A stretch of 64,000 nt of DNA from Heloderma charlesbogerti (Eukaryota > Chordata > Lepidosauria > Squamata > Helodermatidae). The stretch covers positions 1 through 64,000 of the forward strand of contig JANEZZ010002770.1 of NCBI GenBank assembly GCA_026122225.1. Direction: 5' to 3'. The translations under genes were made by a program, and so were the position numbers. The number at the start of each line of letters is the position of its first letter. Positions within the stretch are counted from its first letter, which is position 1. Shown one piece after another: positions 63,501 through 64,000 of this stretch. The notes under the pieces are model-generated. The model was not told the origin of the DNA. It was given only the letters and a program-made list of their open reading frames with translations, and did no database searches.

Positions 63501-63868
63501 TCCCTCCTACTGCTAAGAAGTATTTTTACCAACTTGGAAAGAAGCCCCCAGTGAAAAGTTTAAACATAATCCAGAGACTGTACGCAGTCTGCTGTTGAAT
63601 TCCCAGCTTCATAAGTCTTTTCCACTCTGGACCATGGGTGTGTGGGCAGGGGGAAGATGTCTGTGTGTGTGCACAAAGCATGTGCTTAAAGTTAATGTTT
63701 TTTGTTGTTGTTTTCATTTTTGCTCTAGTATGCACAATCTACAGACTCCAGCTCAGGACAAACACAACTCTGCTGATTTAGATTCACAGTTACAAGAGCA
63801 AGAGCGCATCATTACCATATCATACGCACTGGCTTCTGAAGCCTCTCAACGGAGCAAGGAGGTGGCAG
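6182..63868 (+). CDS. PLEKHA7: PLEKHA7, partial gene (18 exons, middle to near C-terminus)
   Basis: PLEKHA7 is a cytoplasmic adaptor of epithelial adherens junctions. It binds p120-catenin, afadin, PDZD11 and CAMSAP3, tying cadherin to microtubule minus ends. Eighteen exons with AG acceptors and GT donors join in consistent phase. Their translation follows the human protein as I remember it: the motif [12 protein letters not shown], then [27 protein letters not shown], the coiled coil around [12 protein letters not shown] and [66 protein letters not shown], and the C-terminal [13 protein letters not shown] and [13 protein letters not shown]. The paralogues PLEKHA5 and PLEKHA6 differ clearly in these stretches. 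The WW domains, PH domain and promoter are upstream of the window; the final exon is probably downstream. Introns range from about 110 bp (21404-21512) to about 14.9 kb (21594-36494) and carry nearly all the repeats. Confidence 0.95.
6705..8317. other. Intron, mostly unique
   Basis: Contains a degenerate lizard-type repeat at about 7085-7215 (cattgggacttaagt and caatgggacctaa, similar to the short palindromic repeat at 13675-13760). Otherwise nothing recognised. Confidence 0.5.
8318..8404 (+). CDS. PLEKHA7: PLEKHA7 exon ([17 protein letters not shown])
   Basis: Acceptor ccattttcacag, donor gtaagt at 8405. It has 29 codons, phase 0 at both ends. The translation [15 protein letters not shown] and onward to HGKS is one of the most conserved PLEKHA7 segments and is rich in possible phospho-serines. 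Confidence 0.95.
8802..8921 (+). CDS. PLEKHA7: Candidate PLEKHA7 cassette exon ([17 protein letters not shown])
   Basis: An open segment of exactly 40 codons with AG before it (aatacctacag) and gtcagc after it, phase 0/0, between the HGKS exon and the [10 protein letters not shown] exon. Translation starts [17 protein letters not shown] and continues to TNSTYQ. It resembles a segment I recall in long isoforms of the PLEKHA5/6/7 family but not in the short human PLEKHA7 form, so I infer an optional exon. It would add a leucine-rich amphipathic helix just before the coiled coil. Confidence 0.75.
9706..9754. repeat. (CT)n(GT)n compound microsatellite
   Basis: About 9 CT units followed by about 15 GT units, uninterrupted. 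Confidence 0.95.
10554..10619 (+). mobile_element. CR1 LINE 3' end fragment
   Basis: Contains gactcgatggccttgtaggt and ccttccaaccctac, ending in the ctatgat repeats that mark CR1 3' ends. Same sequence as the 3' ends of the longer CR1 copies at 19494 and 45841. Confidence 0.85.
10894..10947 (+). CDS. PLEKHA7: PLEKHA7 exon ([17 protein letters not shown])
   Basis: An 18-codon exon, phase 0/0, acceptor ttccatttgcag, donor gtaaaa. It begins the helical, coiled-coil part of the protein. The flanking introns are long and repeat-filled, yet the exon is unbroken. Confidence 0.95.
11580..11770 (-). mobile_element. L2/CR1-like LINE 3' end fragment
   Basis: (tttg)n then taccctgcctttctg and aaggcggcttacaagataaa, the reverse complement of the gtaagccgcc and a-rich tail of reptile L2-like LINEs. 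Similar pieces at 33760-34130 and 59218-59640. Confidence 0.55.
11909..11940. repeat. Left half of short palindromic repeat, split by L2
   Basis: gcatagtcctgtatatgttc and actcagat match one half of the approx. 85-bp palindromic repeat seen whole at 13675-13760 and 45733-45826. The other half is at 13622-13654, on the far side of the L2. Confidence 0.55.
11941..12330 (-). mobile_element. L2-like LINE, inverted 5' segment (endonuclease part)
   Basis: On the minus strand the translation reads [28 protein letters not shown] and [14 protein letters not shown], the C-terminal part of an L2-type apurinic endonuclease (SDH motif present). It abuts a + strand RT segment from 12335. An inverted 5' piece joined to a 3' piece in normal orientation is the pattern left by twin priming. 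Confidence 0.75.
12335..13621 (+). mobile_element. L2-like LINE, RT and 3' segment
   Basis: Broken reading frames give [32 protein letters not shown] and CGVPQGSIL, then a degenerate active-site region ([12 protein letters not shown] at about 12670-12705, where Y-A-D-D is expected), [27 protein letters not shown] and [14 protein letters not shown], then [20 protein letters not shown]. These are L2/CR1-clade RT motifs in order. Several frameshifts, including one before the SDD block, show it is dead. It ends in a T-rich 3' UTR near 13621. Confidence 0.85.
13622..13654. repeat. Right half of split palindromic repeat
   Basis: ctcgctcccgggtaagtgta then cataggatttcag, the complementary half of the repeat whose left half is at 11909-11940. 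Confidence 0.5.
13675..13760. repeat. Short palindromic interspersed repeat, whole copy
   Basis: ttgcagtcctatactcactt at one end and a related inverted sequence ending aggactgtcc, around ccattgagttcaatggg. The same repeat is at 45733-45826. Class unknown; palindromy suggests a MITE. Confidence 0.55.
13985..14345 (+). mobile_element. Unclassified reptile interspersed repeat
   Basis: Contains ccagttgctggggaacatga, ctcatgtcctacttgtgagt and tctgatccagcatggctgtt, phrases I recognise from a common squamate repeat; family name not known to me. Confidence 0.45.
14450..14890 (-). mobile_element. L2-like LINE 3' fragment (probable)
   Basis: ttatttatttatctgcc, an A/T-rich tail, then a segment with catagaaaaggccatttctg, matching (as reverse complement) the 3' region of reptile L2-like elements, where agggccttt-type phrases recur. 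Confidence 0.4.
15140..15392. mobile_element. MITE with approx. 55-60-bp terminal inverted repeats
   Basis: The left end ggctgggttcagaagatcag runs to aaaagaagccacagtggct and ttttccctgcccc. The right end from about 15334 is the reverse complement with a few changes, ending gatcatccagacccagcc. No coding capacity. Confidence 0.7.
15972..16055. mobile_element. 84-bp palindromic MITE
   Basis: gggttgtatccaatgttagt at the left is mirrored by actaacactggatacgaccc at the right (16036-16055). Confidence 0.65.
16909..17396 (-). mobile_element. MIR-like tRNA-derived SINE, interrupted
   Basis: Read on the minus strand: gtggctaagagcatgggc (A-box-like head), ccagttcaaaactc (B-box-like), a core, then aatcctattaggcaggt-type and atttatatagtgctttctga sequence as in MIR/CORE-SINE tails. 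The core continuity is broken by the MITE at 16970-17204. Confidence 0.55.
16970..17204. mobile_element. MITE nested in the MIR-like SINE
   Basis: Terminal inverted repeats of about 38 bp: left gacccagttcgcacgtatcg, right end gtgtgaactgggcc; cagcaaatcatgggttaa pairs with ttaacccacgatttgctg. Flanked by att on both sides (16967-16969, 17205-17207), a 3-bp target duplication as in PIF/Harbinger. Non-coding. Confidence 0.7.
17583..17669 (+). mobile_element. CR1 LINE 3' end fragment
   Basis: gacttggattcctgtattga then ggttggactcgatggccttg, ending in ctatgat repeats. Confidence 0.85.
17770..18540. mobile_element. Degenerate DNA-transposon-like repeat region
   Basis: Begins gagtccccaacccttttggg and ggcacatttgaaat and contains repeated aaactcccatttcccagaag-like phrases, features of a common non-autonomous reptile repeat. 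At 18470-18540 there is half of the ccagatgtt foldback MITE (gttctagcccaacaacatct). Boundaries unclear. Confidence 0.4.
19494..20733 (-). mobile_element. CR1 LINE, 5'-truncated, RT domain open
   Basis: An uninterrupted minus-strand frame (20733 to 19573, 386 codons) carries RT motif A ([20 protein letters not shown]), motif B ([14 protein letters not shown]), FADD in place of YADD ([12 protein letters not shown]), then [14 protein letters not shown] and the C-terminal [20 protein letters not shown]. The 3' UTR ends at 19494 in the CR1 ctatgat repeats. It is truncated at the 5' end near 20690, just before motif A, as is usual for CR1. Close relative of the copy at 45841-49390. Confidence 0.92.
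21335..21403 (+). CDS. PLEKHA7: PLEKHA7 exon ([11 protein letters not shown]...ESDID)
   Basis: Twenty-three codons, phase 0/0. Acceptor tcttctcttttttag, donor gtaagt. Matches the human stretch around MTGRDLLKDRSLKP and AESDTD, with substitutions. Confidence 0.93.
21513..21593 (+). CDS. PLEKHA7: PLEKHA7 exon, coiled coil part 1
   Basis: Twenty-seven codons, phase 0/0, after an intron of only 109 bp. Encodes [19 protein letters not shown] and IRALKENK, with leucine/isoleucine heptad spacing typical of a coiled coil. Acceptor tcttatctatag, donor gtaaat. Confidence 0.95.
21874..21886 (+). repeat. Target-site duplication, 5' side of BovB copy 2
   Basis: agacaagctctca, repeated exactly at 26002-26014. 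Marks the insertion boundary of the BovB. Confidence 0.85.
21887..26001 (+). mobile_element. BovB (RTE) LINE copy 2, near full length, interrupted
   Basis: 5' end near cccttcatggatcactgcc. An open frame 21952-22842 encodes the apurinic endonuclease: [40 protein letters not shown]. It then meets a TGA at 22840-22842 just before FYTW-like sequence; SDHELL appears at about 22963. The element is split by the hAT element at 23235-24162. The RT part resumes at 24171 and matches the BovB at 1-1620, but has deletions of about 20 bp near 24745 and near 25290 and several stops. The 3' end is gactgaacaacaac. A 13-bp target duplication flanks it (21874-21886, 26002-26014). Confidence 0.93.
23235..24162 (-). 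mobile_element. Non-autonomous hAT-type hairpin element, copy 2 (inside BovB)
   Basis: 928 bp, tagggatgt (23235-23243) to acatcccta (24154-24162), flanked by an exact 8-bp duplication tttacaag (23227-23234, 24163-24170). Its left end is the reverse complement of the right end of copy 1 (gaattctgccacggatcacg against ccgtggcggaattc), so it lies in the opposite orientation. The interior repeats the hairpin modules: 23479-23512 has 16-bp perfect arms with a 2-base loop, and others lie at about 23546-23583, 23618-23652, 23719-23755, 23762-23808, 23814-23857 and 23909-23953. A GC-rich, CpG-rich block lies at 23975-24100. No transposase. Confidence 0.82.
26002..26014 (+). repeat. Target-site duplication, 3' side of BovB copy 2
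   Basis: agacaagctctca, identical to 21874-21886. Confidence 0.85.
27060..27509 (-). pseudogene. SGNH/GDSL-like hydrolase fragment of the Ngaro-type element
   Basis: Minus-strand translation gives [16 protein letters not shown] (block III-like G-x-N-D) at about 27380-27340 and, after frame breaks, [16 protein letters not shown] at about 27115-27062, the D-x-x-H block V of SGNH hydrolases. The block I GDS serine was not found. Lies downstream of the recombinase, as in vertebrate Ngaro elements. Confidence 0.65.
27610..28455 (-). pseudogene. Tyrosine recombinase of the Ngaro-type element, broken
   Basis: The N-terminal core-binding part (28455-28039) contains [16 protein letters not shown] and [20 protein letters not shown]. 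The C-terminal catalytic part (27870-27610) contains [27 protein letters not shown] and SYIR. The usual H-x-x-R box is HSFS here, so the arginine is lost; the nucleophile tyrosine is present. At least one frameshift separates the halves. Confidence 0.8.
28694..28987 (-). pseudogene. RNase H region of the Ngaro-type element
   Basis: [20 protein letters not shown] and AWG match the DIRS/Ngaro RNase H start (QSDAS with the first catalytic Asp). The frame shifts soon after. Confidence 0.65.
29318..30148 (-). pseudogene. Reverse transcriptase region of the Ngaro-type element
   Basis: Minus-strand pieces: [59 protein letters not shown] (motif A), [20 protein letters not shown] (motif B), and in another frame near 29425-29400 [11 protein letters not shown] (catalytic YLDD). 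A frameshift lies between motif B and YLDD and another near 29660. Confidence 0.82.
30081..31386 (-). pseudogene. Gag-like region of the Ngaro-type element
   Basis: Fragments in different frames. One is Gln/Lys/Arg-rich (31386-30737); one is acidic/basic with [12 protein letters not shown] (30719-30426); one has a cysteine/histidine cluster, [20 protein letters not shown] followed by [12 protein letters not shown] (30389-30081), a nucleic-acid-binding knuckle typical of Ngaro/DIRS Gag ends. Function by position and composition only. Confidence 0.6.
31659..32141. repeat. Degenerate minisatellite with embedded (ATC)n
   Basis: At least five copies of a phrase like ttgtagcccagctttcatt (31762, 31897, about 31966, about 32014, 32122), each followed by (atc/att)n and gctatggcctaaagctgagc-type sequence. 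Spacing is irregular (about 50-135 bp) because the ATC runs vary in length. Open frames through it are low-complexity. Confidence 0.75.
32051..32508. repeat. Large inverted repeat, approx. 170-bp arms, 119-bp loop
   Basis: The left arm 32051-32218 is mirrored by the right arm 32338-32508 at roughly 95% by eye; for example gcatctcagatggtggc on the left against gccaccatctgagatgc on the right. The loop contains a run of 14 G near 32250-32265. Confidence 0.85.
33760..34130 (-). mobile_element. L2-like LINE 3' fragment
   Basis: ttatttattttaaaacattg then taccctgcctttcctcc, an A-rich stretch, and ccttcctaaaaaggaaggtt, as in reverse-oriented reptile L2 3' regions. Confidence 0.5.
34195..34385 (+). 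mobile_element. L1 LINE ORF2 3' fragment (possible)
   Basis: The + frame from about 34211 reads [40 protein letters not shown] and MNLYMDIW, resembling the C-terminal end of vertebrate L1 ORF2. Short and isolated. Confidence 0.5.
34430..35550 (-). mobile_element. L2-like LINE, RT segment
   Basis: Minus-strand frame 35537-34776 contains [49 protein letters not shown] and [20 protein letters not shown]. It continues after breaks to [14 protein letters not shown] and NKLKLNPDK near 34600-34500, where it stops abruptly. Several frame breaks. Confidence 0.85.
35745..36260 (-). mobile_element. L2-like LINE, C-terminal/3' segment, displaced
   Basis: Encodes [36 protein letters not shown] and [20 protein letters not shown], which belong after the segment at 34430-35550 but lie before it in the same orientation. 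Either a separate 5'-truncated insertion or a rearrangement. Confidence 0.75.
36495..36644 (+). CDS. PLEKHA7: PLEKHA7 exon, coiled coil part 2
   Basis: Fifty codons, phase 0/0. Acceptor cattcttttctttag, donor gtaagt. Encodes [19 protein letters not shown] and [19 protein letters not shown]. This lies in or near the region reported to bind CAMSAP3/Nezha in human PLEKHA7 (from memory). Confidence 0.96.
37030..37397. mobile_element. MITE with approx. 37-bp terminal inverted repeats
   Basis: Left gacctggtttgcatgtaacg...aaccaccatgggtg; right end cacccatggtggcttctcgt through cacatgtgaactaggc. The interior also folds back (aagccaccc/gggtgg). The ends resemble the MITE at 16970-17204. Non-coding. 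Confidence 0.7.
37451..37515. repeat. (TTTC)n microsatellite
   Basis: About 15 units of ttct, with one tgtc interruption near the start. Confidence 0.95.
37734..37835 (+). CDS. PLEKHA7: PLEKHA7 exon, coiled coil part 3
   Basis: Thirty-four codons, phase 0/0. Acceptor tctttaccaacag, donor gtgagg. Encodes [20 protein letters not shown] and ends RSFFSQ. Confidence 0.96.
37836..39479. other. Intron with L2 3' fragment and a repeat remnant
   Basis: At 38060-38200 the + strand has accatgacagggccttttct and ttgggccacctt, a degenerate L2 3' coding piece. At 38785-38905 tactggtctgattcagtata marks another common reptile repeat. The rest is unique. Confidence 0.5.
39480..39677 (+). CDS. PLEKHA7: Candidate PLEKHA7 cassette exon, 66 codons
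   Basis: An open stretch of exactly 66 codons with a good acceptor (atctctttctag) and donor gtaaga, phase 0/0, between the RSFFSQ exon and the [15 protein letters not shown] exon. Translation begins [13 protein letters not shown] and ends DQSLKMLND; it contains five cysteines and SKDQS. It is absent from the short human protein as I recall it. No repeat signature is visible in it. Inference: an optional exon that inserts a cysteine- and serine-rich loop into the coiled-coil region. Confidence 0.65.
39815..39923 (+). CDS. PLEKHA7: PLEKHA7 exon ([17 protein letters not shown])
   Basis: Acceptor actaattattag, donor gtaaga. Thirty-six codons plus one base (phase 1 at the 3' end). Starts [15 protein letters not shown]. 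The RIxDV block is shared across the PLEKHA5/6/7 family. Confidence 0.96.
40390..40631 (+). CDS. PLEKHA7: PLEKHA7 exon, Ser/Pro-rich linker
   Basis: Starts with the two bases that complete a Glu codon, then 80 codons ending in phase 0 at donor gtaagt. Rich in Ser and Pro: [20 protein letters not shown], later [14 protein letters not shown]. The human equivalent shares PSPPTSP and LEVRLFPQ. Low-complexity linker with many proline-directed phosphorylation motifs. Confidence 0.94.
40632..41723. other. Intron, unique-looking
   Basis: gtgcaagctttcgggtttgc and agaactcttcaac at about 41005-41036 resemble a dispersed reptile repeat end. Nothing else recognised. Confidence 0.45.
41724..41912 (+). CDS. 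PLEKHA7: PLEKHA7 exon ([20 protein letters not shown])
   Basis: Sixty-three codons, phase 0/0. Acceptor cactgtatcag, donor gtaagt. Begins [16 protein letters not shown] and contains PPAIPPLP, possible SH3/WW ligands, then the basic [20 protein letters not shown] stretch. Confidence 0.96.
42073..42190 (+). CDS. PLEKHA7: PLEKHA7 exon ([16 protein letters not shown])
   Basis: Thirty-nine codons plus one base; acceptor catctgtatag, donor gtaagt. Encodes [18 protein letters not shown] and RYQTLPSR, both family hallmarks. Confidence 0.96.
42191..43239. other. Intron, nothing recognised
   Basis: No exon, RNA gene or repeat family that I can name. A short near-duplicate phrase (tggggtccc/ atggcac) around 42530-42600 is not enough to call. 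Confidence 0.5.
43240..43319 (+). CDS. PLEKHA7: PLEKHA7 exon ([14 protein letters not shown])
   Basis: Two bases complete the Gly codon of the previous exon, then 26 codons ending DGSK at donor gtaact. Acceptor cctttgtaaag. Contains SSYATLRR, a counterpart of the human YVTLRR motif. Confidence 0.92.
43320..43939. other. Intron, nothing recognised
   Basis: AT-rich intron without recognisable features beyond the splice sites. Confidence 0.6.
43940..44140 (+). CDS. PLEKHA7: PLEKHA7 exon ([21 protein letters not shown])
   Basis: Sixty-seven codons, phase 0/0. Acceptor ttcactttttacag, donor gtatgt. Encodes [18 protein letters not shown], then [18 protein letters not shown] and [12 protein letters not shown], almost identical to human. 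The very basic segment after the EEQLER helix is typical of the family. Confidence 0.97.
44951..45085. mobile_element. Foldback MITE (agggtgcaatcctatg ends)
   Basis: agggtgcaatcctatg at the left, cataggattgcactct at the right; an inner palindrome ccagcatttc...gaaatgctggg lies between. Non-coding. Confidence 0.65.
45733..45826. repeat. Short palindromic interspersed repeat
   Basis: actcctatacccactttcct at one end, tgtataggattgcactc at the other, around cgttgaactcaatggcactt. Same family as 13675-13760. Confidence 0.55.
45841..49390 (-). mobile_element. CR1 LINE, near full length
   Basis: Minus-strand order: ORF1 (49277 to 48606) with an SGNH/esterase segment ([13 protein letters not shown] and HVGTND). 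ORF2 endonuclease (48276-47812: [34 protein letters not shown]). RT (47400-46870: [45 protein letters not shown]), then 46705-46172 ([20 protein letters not shown]). The 3' end at 45841 carries the CR1 ctatgatt repeat. Frameshifts separate the pieces, so it is dead. The 5' edge lies near the G-rich run at 49405-49440. Confidence 0.9.
48606..49277 (-). pseudogene. CR1 ORF1 with SGNH-type esterase domain
   Basis: Begins with a Glu/Gln-rich coiled-coil-like stretch ([20 protein letters not shown]). It then contains GDSLLHG (block I, nucleophile Ser) and HVGTND (block III). The C-terminal block V D-x-x-H is not seen before the frame ends. ORF1 esterases are a known trait of CR1; its role in retrotransposition is unsettled. 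Confidence 0.8.
49954..50285 (-). mobile_element. tRNA-derived SINE with BovB-like tail (Sauria/Squam type)
   Basis: Read on the minus strand: head ggtggcttagtggttaagac (A box), agcagttcgaaagc (degenerate B box), a body, then agagtcggacacgac (49981-49995), identical to the BovB 3' end at 1583-1597, then ctttacctttacc repeats. A tRNA head with a BovB-shared tail defines the Sauria/Squam SINEs that use BovB machinery. A short direct repeat cccataag flanks it (49948-49955, 50282-50289). Confidence 0.82.
50268..50300. repeat. 18-bp-period end duplication of the SINE head
   Basis: taagccaccgcggcc at 50268-50282 is repeated at 50286-50300, just past the SINE's 5' end. Confidence 0.8.
50457..50557. 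mobile_element. Short foldback MITE (ccaaatgtgtt / acatctctgga type)
   Basis: Left cagccttctctgaaatggtg then ctctccaaatg; right side ggaattgtagtccaacatct then aggtgcatagaaaaggctg in inverted order. Same family as 2297-2415. Confidence 0.6.
52492..52767. mobile_element. MITE (ggttggatccag ends), shorter member
   Basis: Left gggttgaatccagagtg; right ggactctggatccaacc (52751-52767). Same termini as 55766-56121. Confidence 0.65.
55331..55483 (+). CDS. PLEKHA7: PLEKHA7 exon ([16 protein letters not shown])
   Basis: Fifty-one codons, phase 0/0, after an 11.2-kb intron. Acceptor tgtctgttactag, donor gtaagg. Encodes [19 protein letters not shown] and [14 protein letters not shown]. Confidence 0.97.
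55766..56121. mobile_element. MITE with approx. 45-bp terminal inverted repeats
   Basis: The left ggttggatccagatgaaggc and caattgggctagtggaagca mirror the right tgcttccaccagcccagttg and cctggatcgaatc. The body has inner inverted repeats around gggtcaggggaa and ccctgaccct. Confidence 0.7.
56690..57280 (+). mobile_element. L2-like LINE 3' end
   Basis: Codes [24 protein letters not shown] sequence, [18 protein letters not shown] and [20 protein letters not shown], then a T-rich 3' UTR and an aaataaataaacaaac tail. 5'-truncated; frame partly open (56771-57064). Confidence 0.85.
57894..58027 (+). CDS. PLEKHA7: PLEKHA7 exon ([21 protein letters not shown])
   Basis: Forty-four codons plus two bases; acceptor aatctctcccacag, donor gtcaga (less usual than gtaagt). 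Encodes [20 protein letters not shown] and [12 protein letters not shown]. The Ser codon is completed by the first base of the next exon. Confidence 0.96.
58485..59096 (+). mobile_element. Foldback DNA element A (gcacaatccta ends), with nested SINE
   Basis: Left end gggcacaatcctaccgggat, right end gctgccataggattgg. An inner hairpin agctagatagccg/ggctgtctagct lies at about 58610-58645. The 5S SINE at 58800-58953 interrupts it. A second copy, inverted, is at 60786-61228. Confidence 0.6.
58800..58953 (+). mobile_element. 5S-rRNA-derived SINE with CR1-like tail
   Basis: The head matches 5S rRNA: gtctcgtcttatctcagaag, ctaagcagggtc (A box) and acttggatgggagattgcct (C box). It is followed directly by tgagcaggggg and gactcgatggtcttgtag, ending in ctatgat, the CR1 3' end. 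It is a SINE3-class retroposon, not a 5S gene: the 5S end is missing and the 3' half is CR1. Confidence 0.82.
59218..59640 (-). mobile_element. L2-like LINE 3' fragment
   Basis: taccctgcctttctaccaag, an A-rich stretch, then aggcctttgcctgccagt and agttccacagcttgggagca, the reverse complement of reptile L2 3' sequence. Confidence 0.5.
60085..60665 (+). mobile_element. L2-like LINE 3' end, degraded
   Basis: ctgcactggcagccaatata, aagccctaaacagcttgggg, gagaaagagccttttcagca and a tail aaataaatac. The microsatellite 60512-60565 lies in its 3' UTR. Confidence 0.7.
60512..60565. repeat. (GATA)n(GACA)n compound microsatellite
   Basis: Four to five gata units followed by about nine gaca units. Confidence 0.95.
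60786..61228 (-). mobile_element. Foldback DNA element B (gcacaatccta ends)
   Basis: Ends gcaatcctatggccactaga and ataggattgtgcc. Its reverse complement matches element A at both ends (ggccgtctccaaactcgg against ggccgcctccgaactcag) and shares the inner hairpin agctagacagct...ggctgtctagct (61073-61103). CpG-rich. Confidence 0.6.
62285..62580. mobile_element. Possible degenerate MITE
   Basis: ttacatccaacaagggg at the left and gatgtcctttgctgcatccg at the right are weakly inverted, as in the ggttggatccag family. Uncertain. Confidence 0.35.
62685..63200 (+). mobile_element. L2-like LINE 3' end, degraded
   Basis: cttcactggctttctgtctg, aagccctaaacaggctgggg, then a T-rich UTR and aaatcaccttgagcgctcat, ending gaaataaat. 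Confidence 0.7.
63201..63352 (+). repeat. Exact 76-bp tandem duplication
   Basis: 63201-63276 is repeated base for base at 63277-63352 (starts caggtttatatcctgctaca, ends ggggatagtttat). Confidence 0.95.
63729..63868 (+). CDS. PLEKHA7: PLEKHA7 exon, C-terminal block ([13 protein letters not shown])
   Basis: One base completes Ser, then [20 protein letters not shown] and [27 protein letters not shown] and one spare base at donor gtagtg (63869). Acceptor ttgctctag. In the short human isoform only a few residues follow this block. If the weak donor is not used, the frame runs 11 further codons to a TGA at 63901-63903, which would be an alternative C-terminus. Confidence 0.95.
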
Positions 63869-64000
63869 GTAGTGCGCAGTTATTTATAAAGCAATGGTTG
63901 TGACAGTGTGTTCTCTTAATCCTACTGCTACAGACTTCTGTGTTCCTTCTGGGCTGCCATGCATACCAGGGGCAACACTAAGACCATATCTGTTTTTGTG

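Larger units (their letters stand above)
58028..63728. other. 5.7-kb intron, repeat-rich
   Basis: Contains two foldback elements, a 5S-derived SINE, L2 3' ends, a (GATA)(GACA) microsatellite and a 76-bp tandem duplication, listed separately. The stretch 61240-62270 shows nothing I can name. Confidence 0.6.

Noticed and set aside
6182..63868. PLEKHA5 or PLEKHA6 as the host gene
   Set aside because: Both share some blocks, but stretches such as [27 protein letters not shown] and [20 protein letters not shown] fit PLEKHA7 as I know the three proteins.

Overview
The window is intronic and exonic DNA from a vertebrate nuclear genome, almost certainly a squamate reptile and more likely a lizard. 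The evidence is a spliced gene with GT-AG introns and vertebrate protein sequence, set among a squamate-type repeat load: BovB (RTE) LINEs, CR1 and L2 LINEs, a tRNA-derived SINE with a BovB tail, a 5S-rRNA-derived SINE, hAT-like elements and a tyrosine-recombinase (DIRS/Ngaro-type) retroelement. No search was run; identifications rest on translated motifs and memory of the families.

The host gene is PLEKHA7 on the + strand. It encodes the PH/WW-domain adherens-junction protein that links p120-catenin, afadin and CAMSAP3-bound microtubules. Eighteen exons between 6182 and 63868 join without a phase conflict and give about 810 constitutive codons: the proline-rich middle, the coiled coil and most of the C-terminal region. 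The WW and PH exons lie upstream of the window and the terminal exon(s) probably downstream. Two further in-frame exons, 8802-8921 (40 codons) and 39480-39677 (66 codons), look like cassette exons.

The rest is repeat-rich intron. 1-1620: 3' part of a BovB with an uninterrupted reverse transcriptase (RT) frame. 4947-5679: a hAT-type non-autonomous element built of hairpin modules. 11909-13654: an L2 with an inverted 5' piece, inserted inside a short palindromic repeat. 16909-17396: a MIR-like SINE split by a MITE. 19494-20733: a CR1 3' half. 21887-26001: a BovB with a 13-bp target duplication, itself split by a second copy of the hAT hairpin element. About 26600-33240: a decayed DIRS/Ngaro-type element on the minus strand with gag-like, RT, RNase H, tyrosine recombinase and SGNH-hydrolase segments, ending near a 170-bp inverted repeat. 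33760-36260: L1 and L2 pieces. 45841-49390: a nearly full-length CR1. 49954-50300: a BovB-tailed SINE. 52490-63200: several foldback elements, L2 3' ends and a 5S SINE.

The host exons appear intact. The transposable elements are decayed, apart from the long open RT frame at the left edge and the open RT frame of the CR1 at 19573-20733. The most notable unexplained structure is the pair of hAT-type elements whose interior alternates two kinds of near-perfect hairpin.
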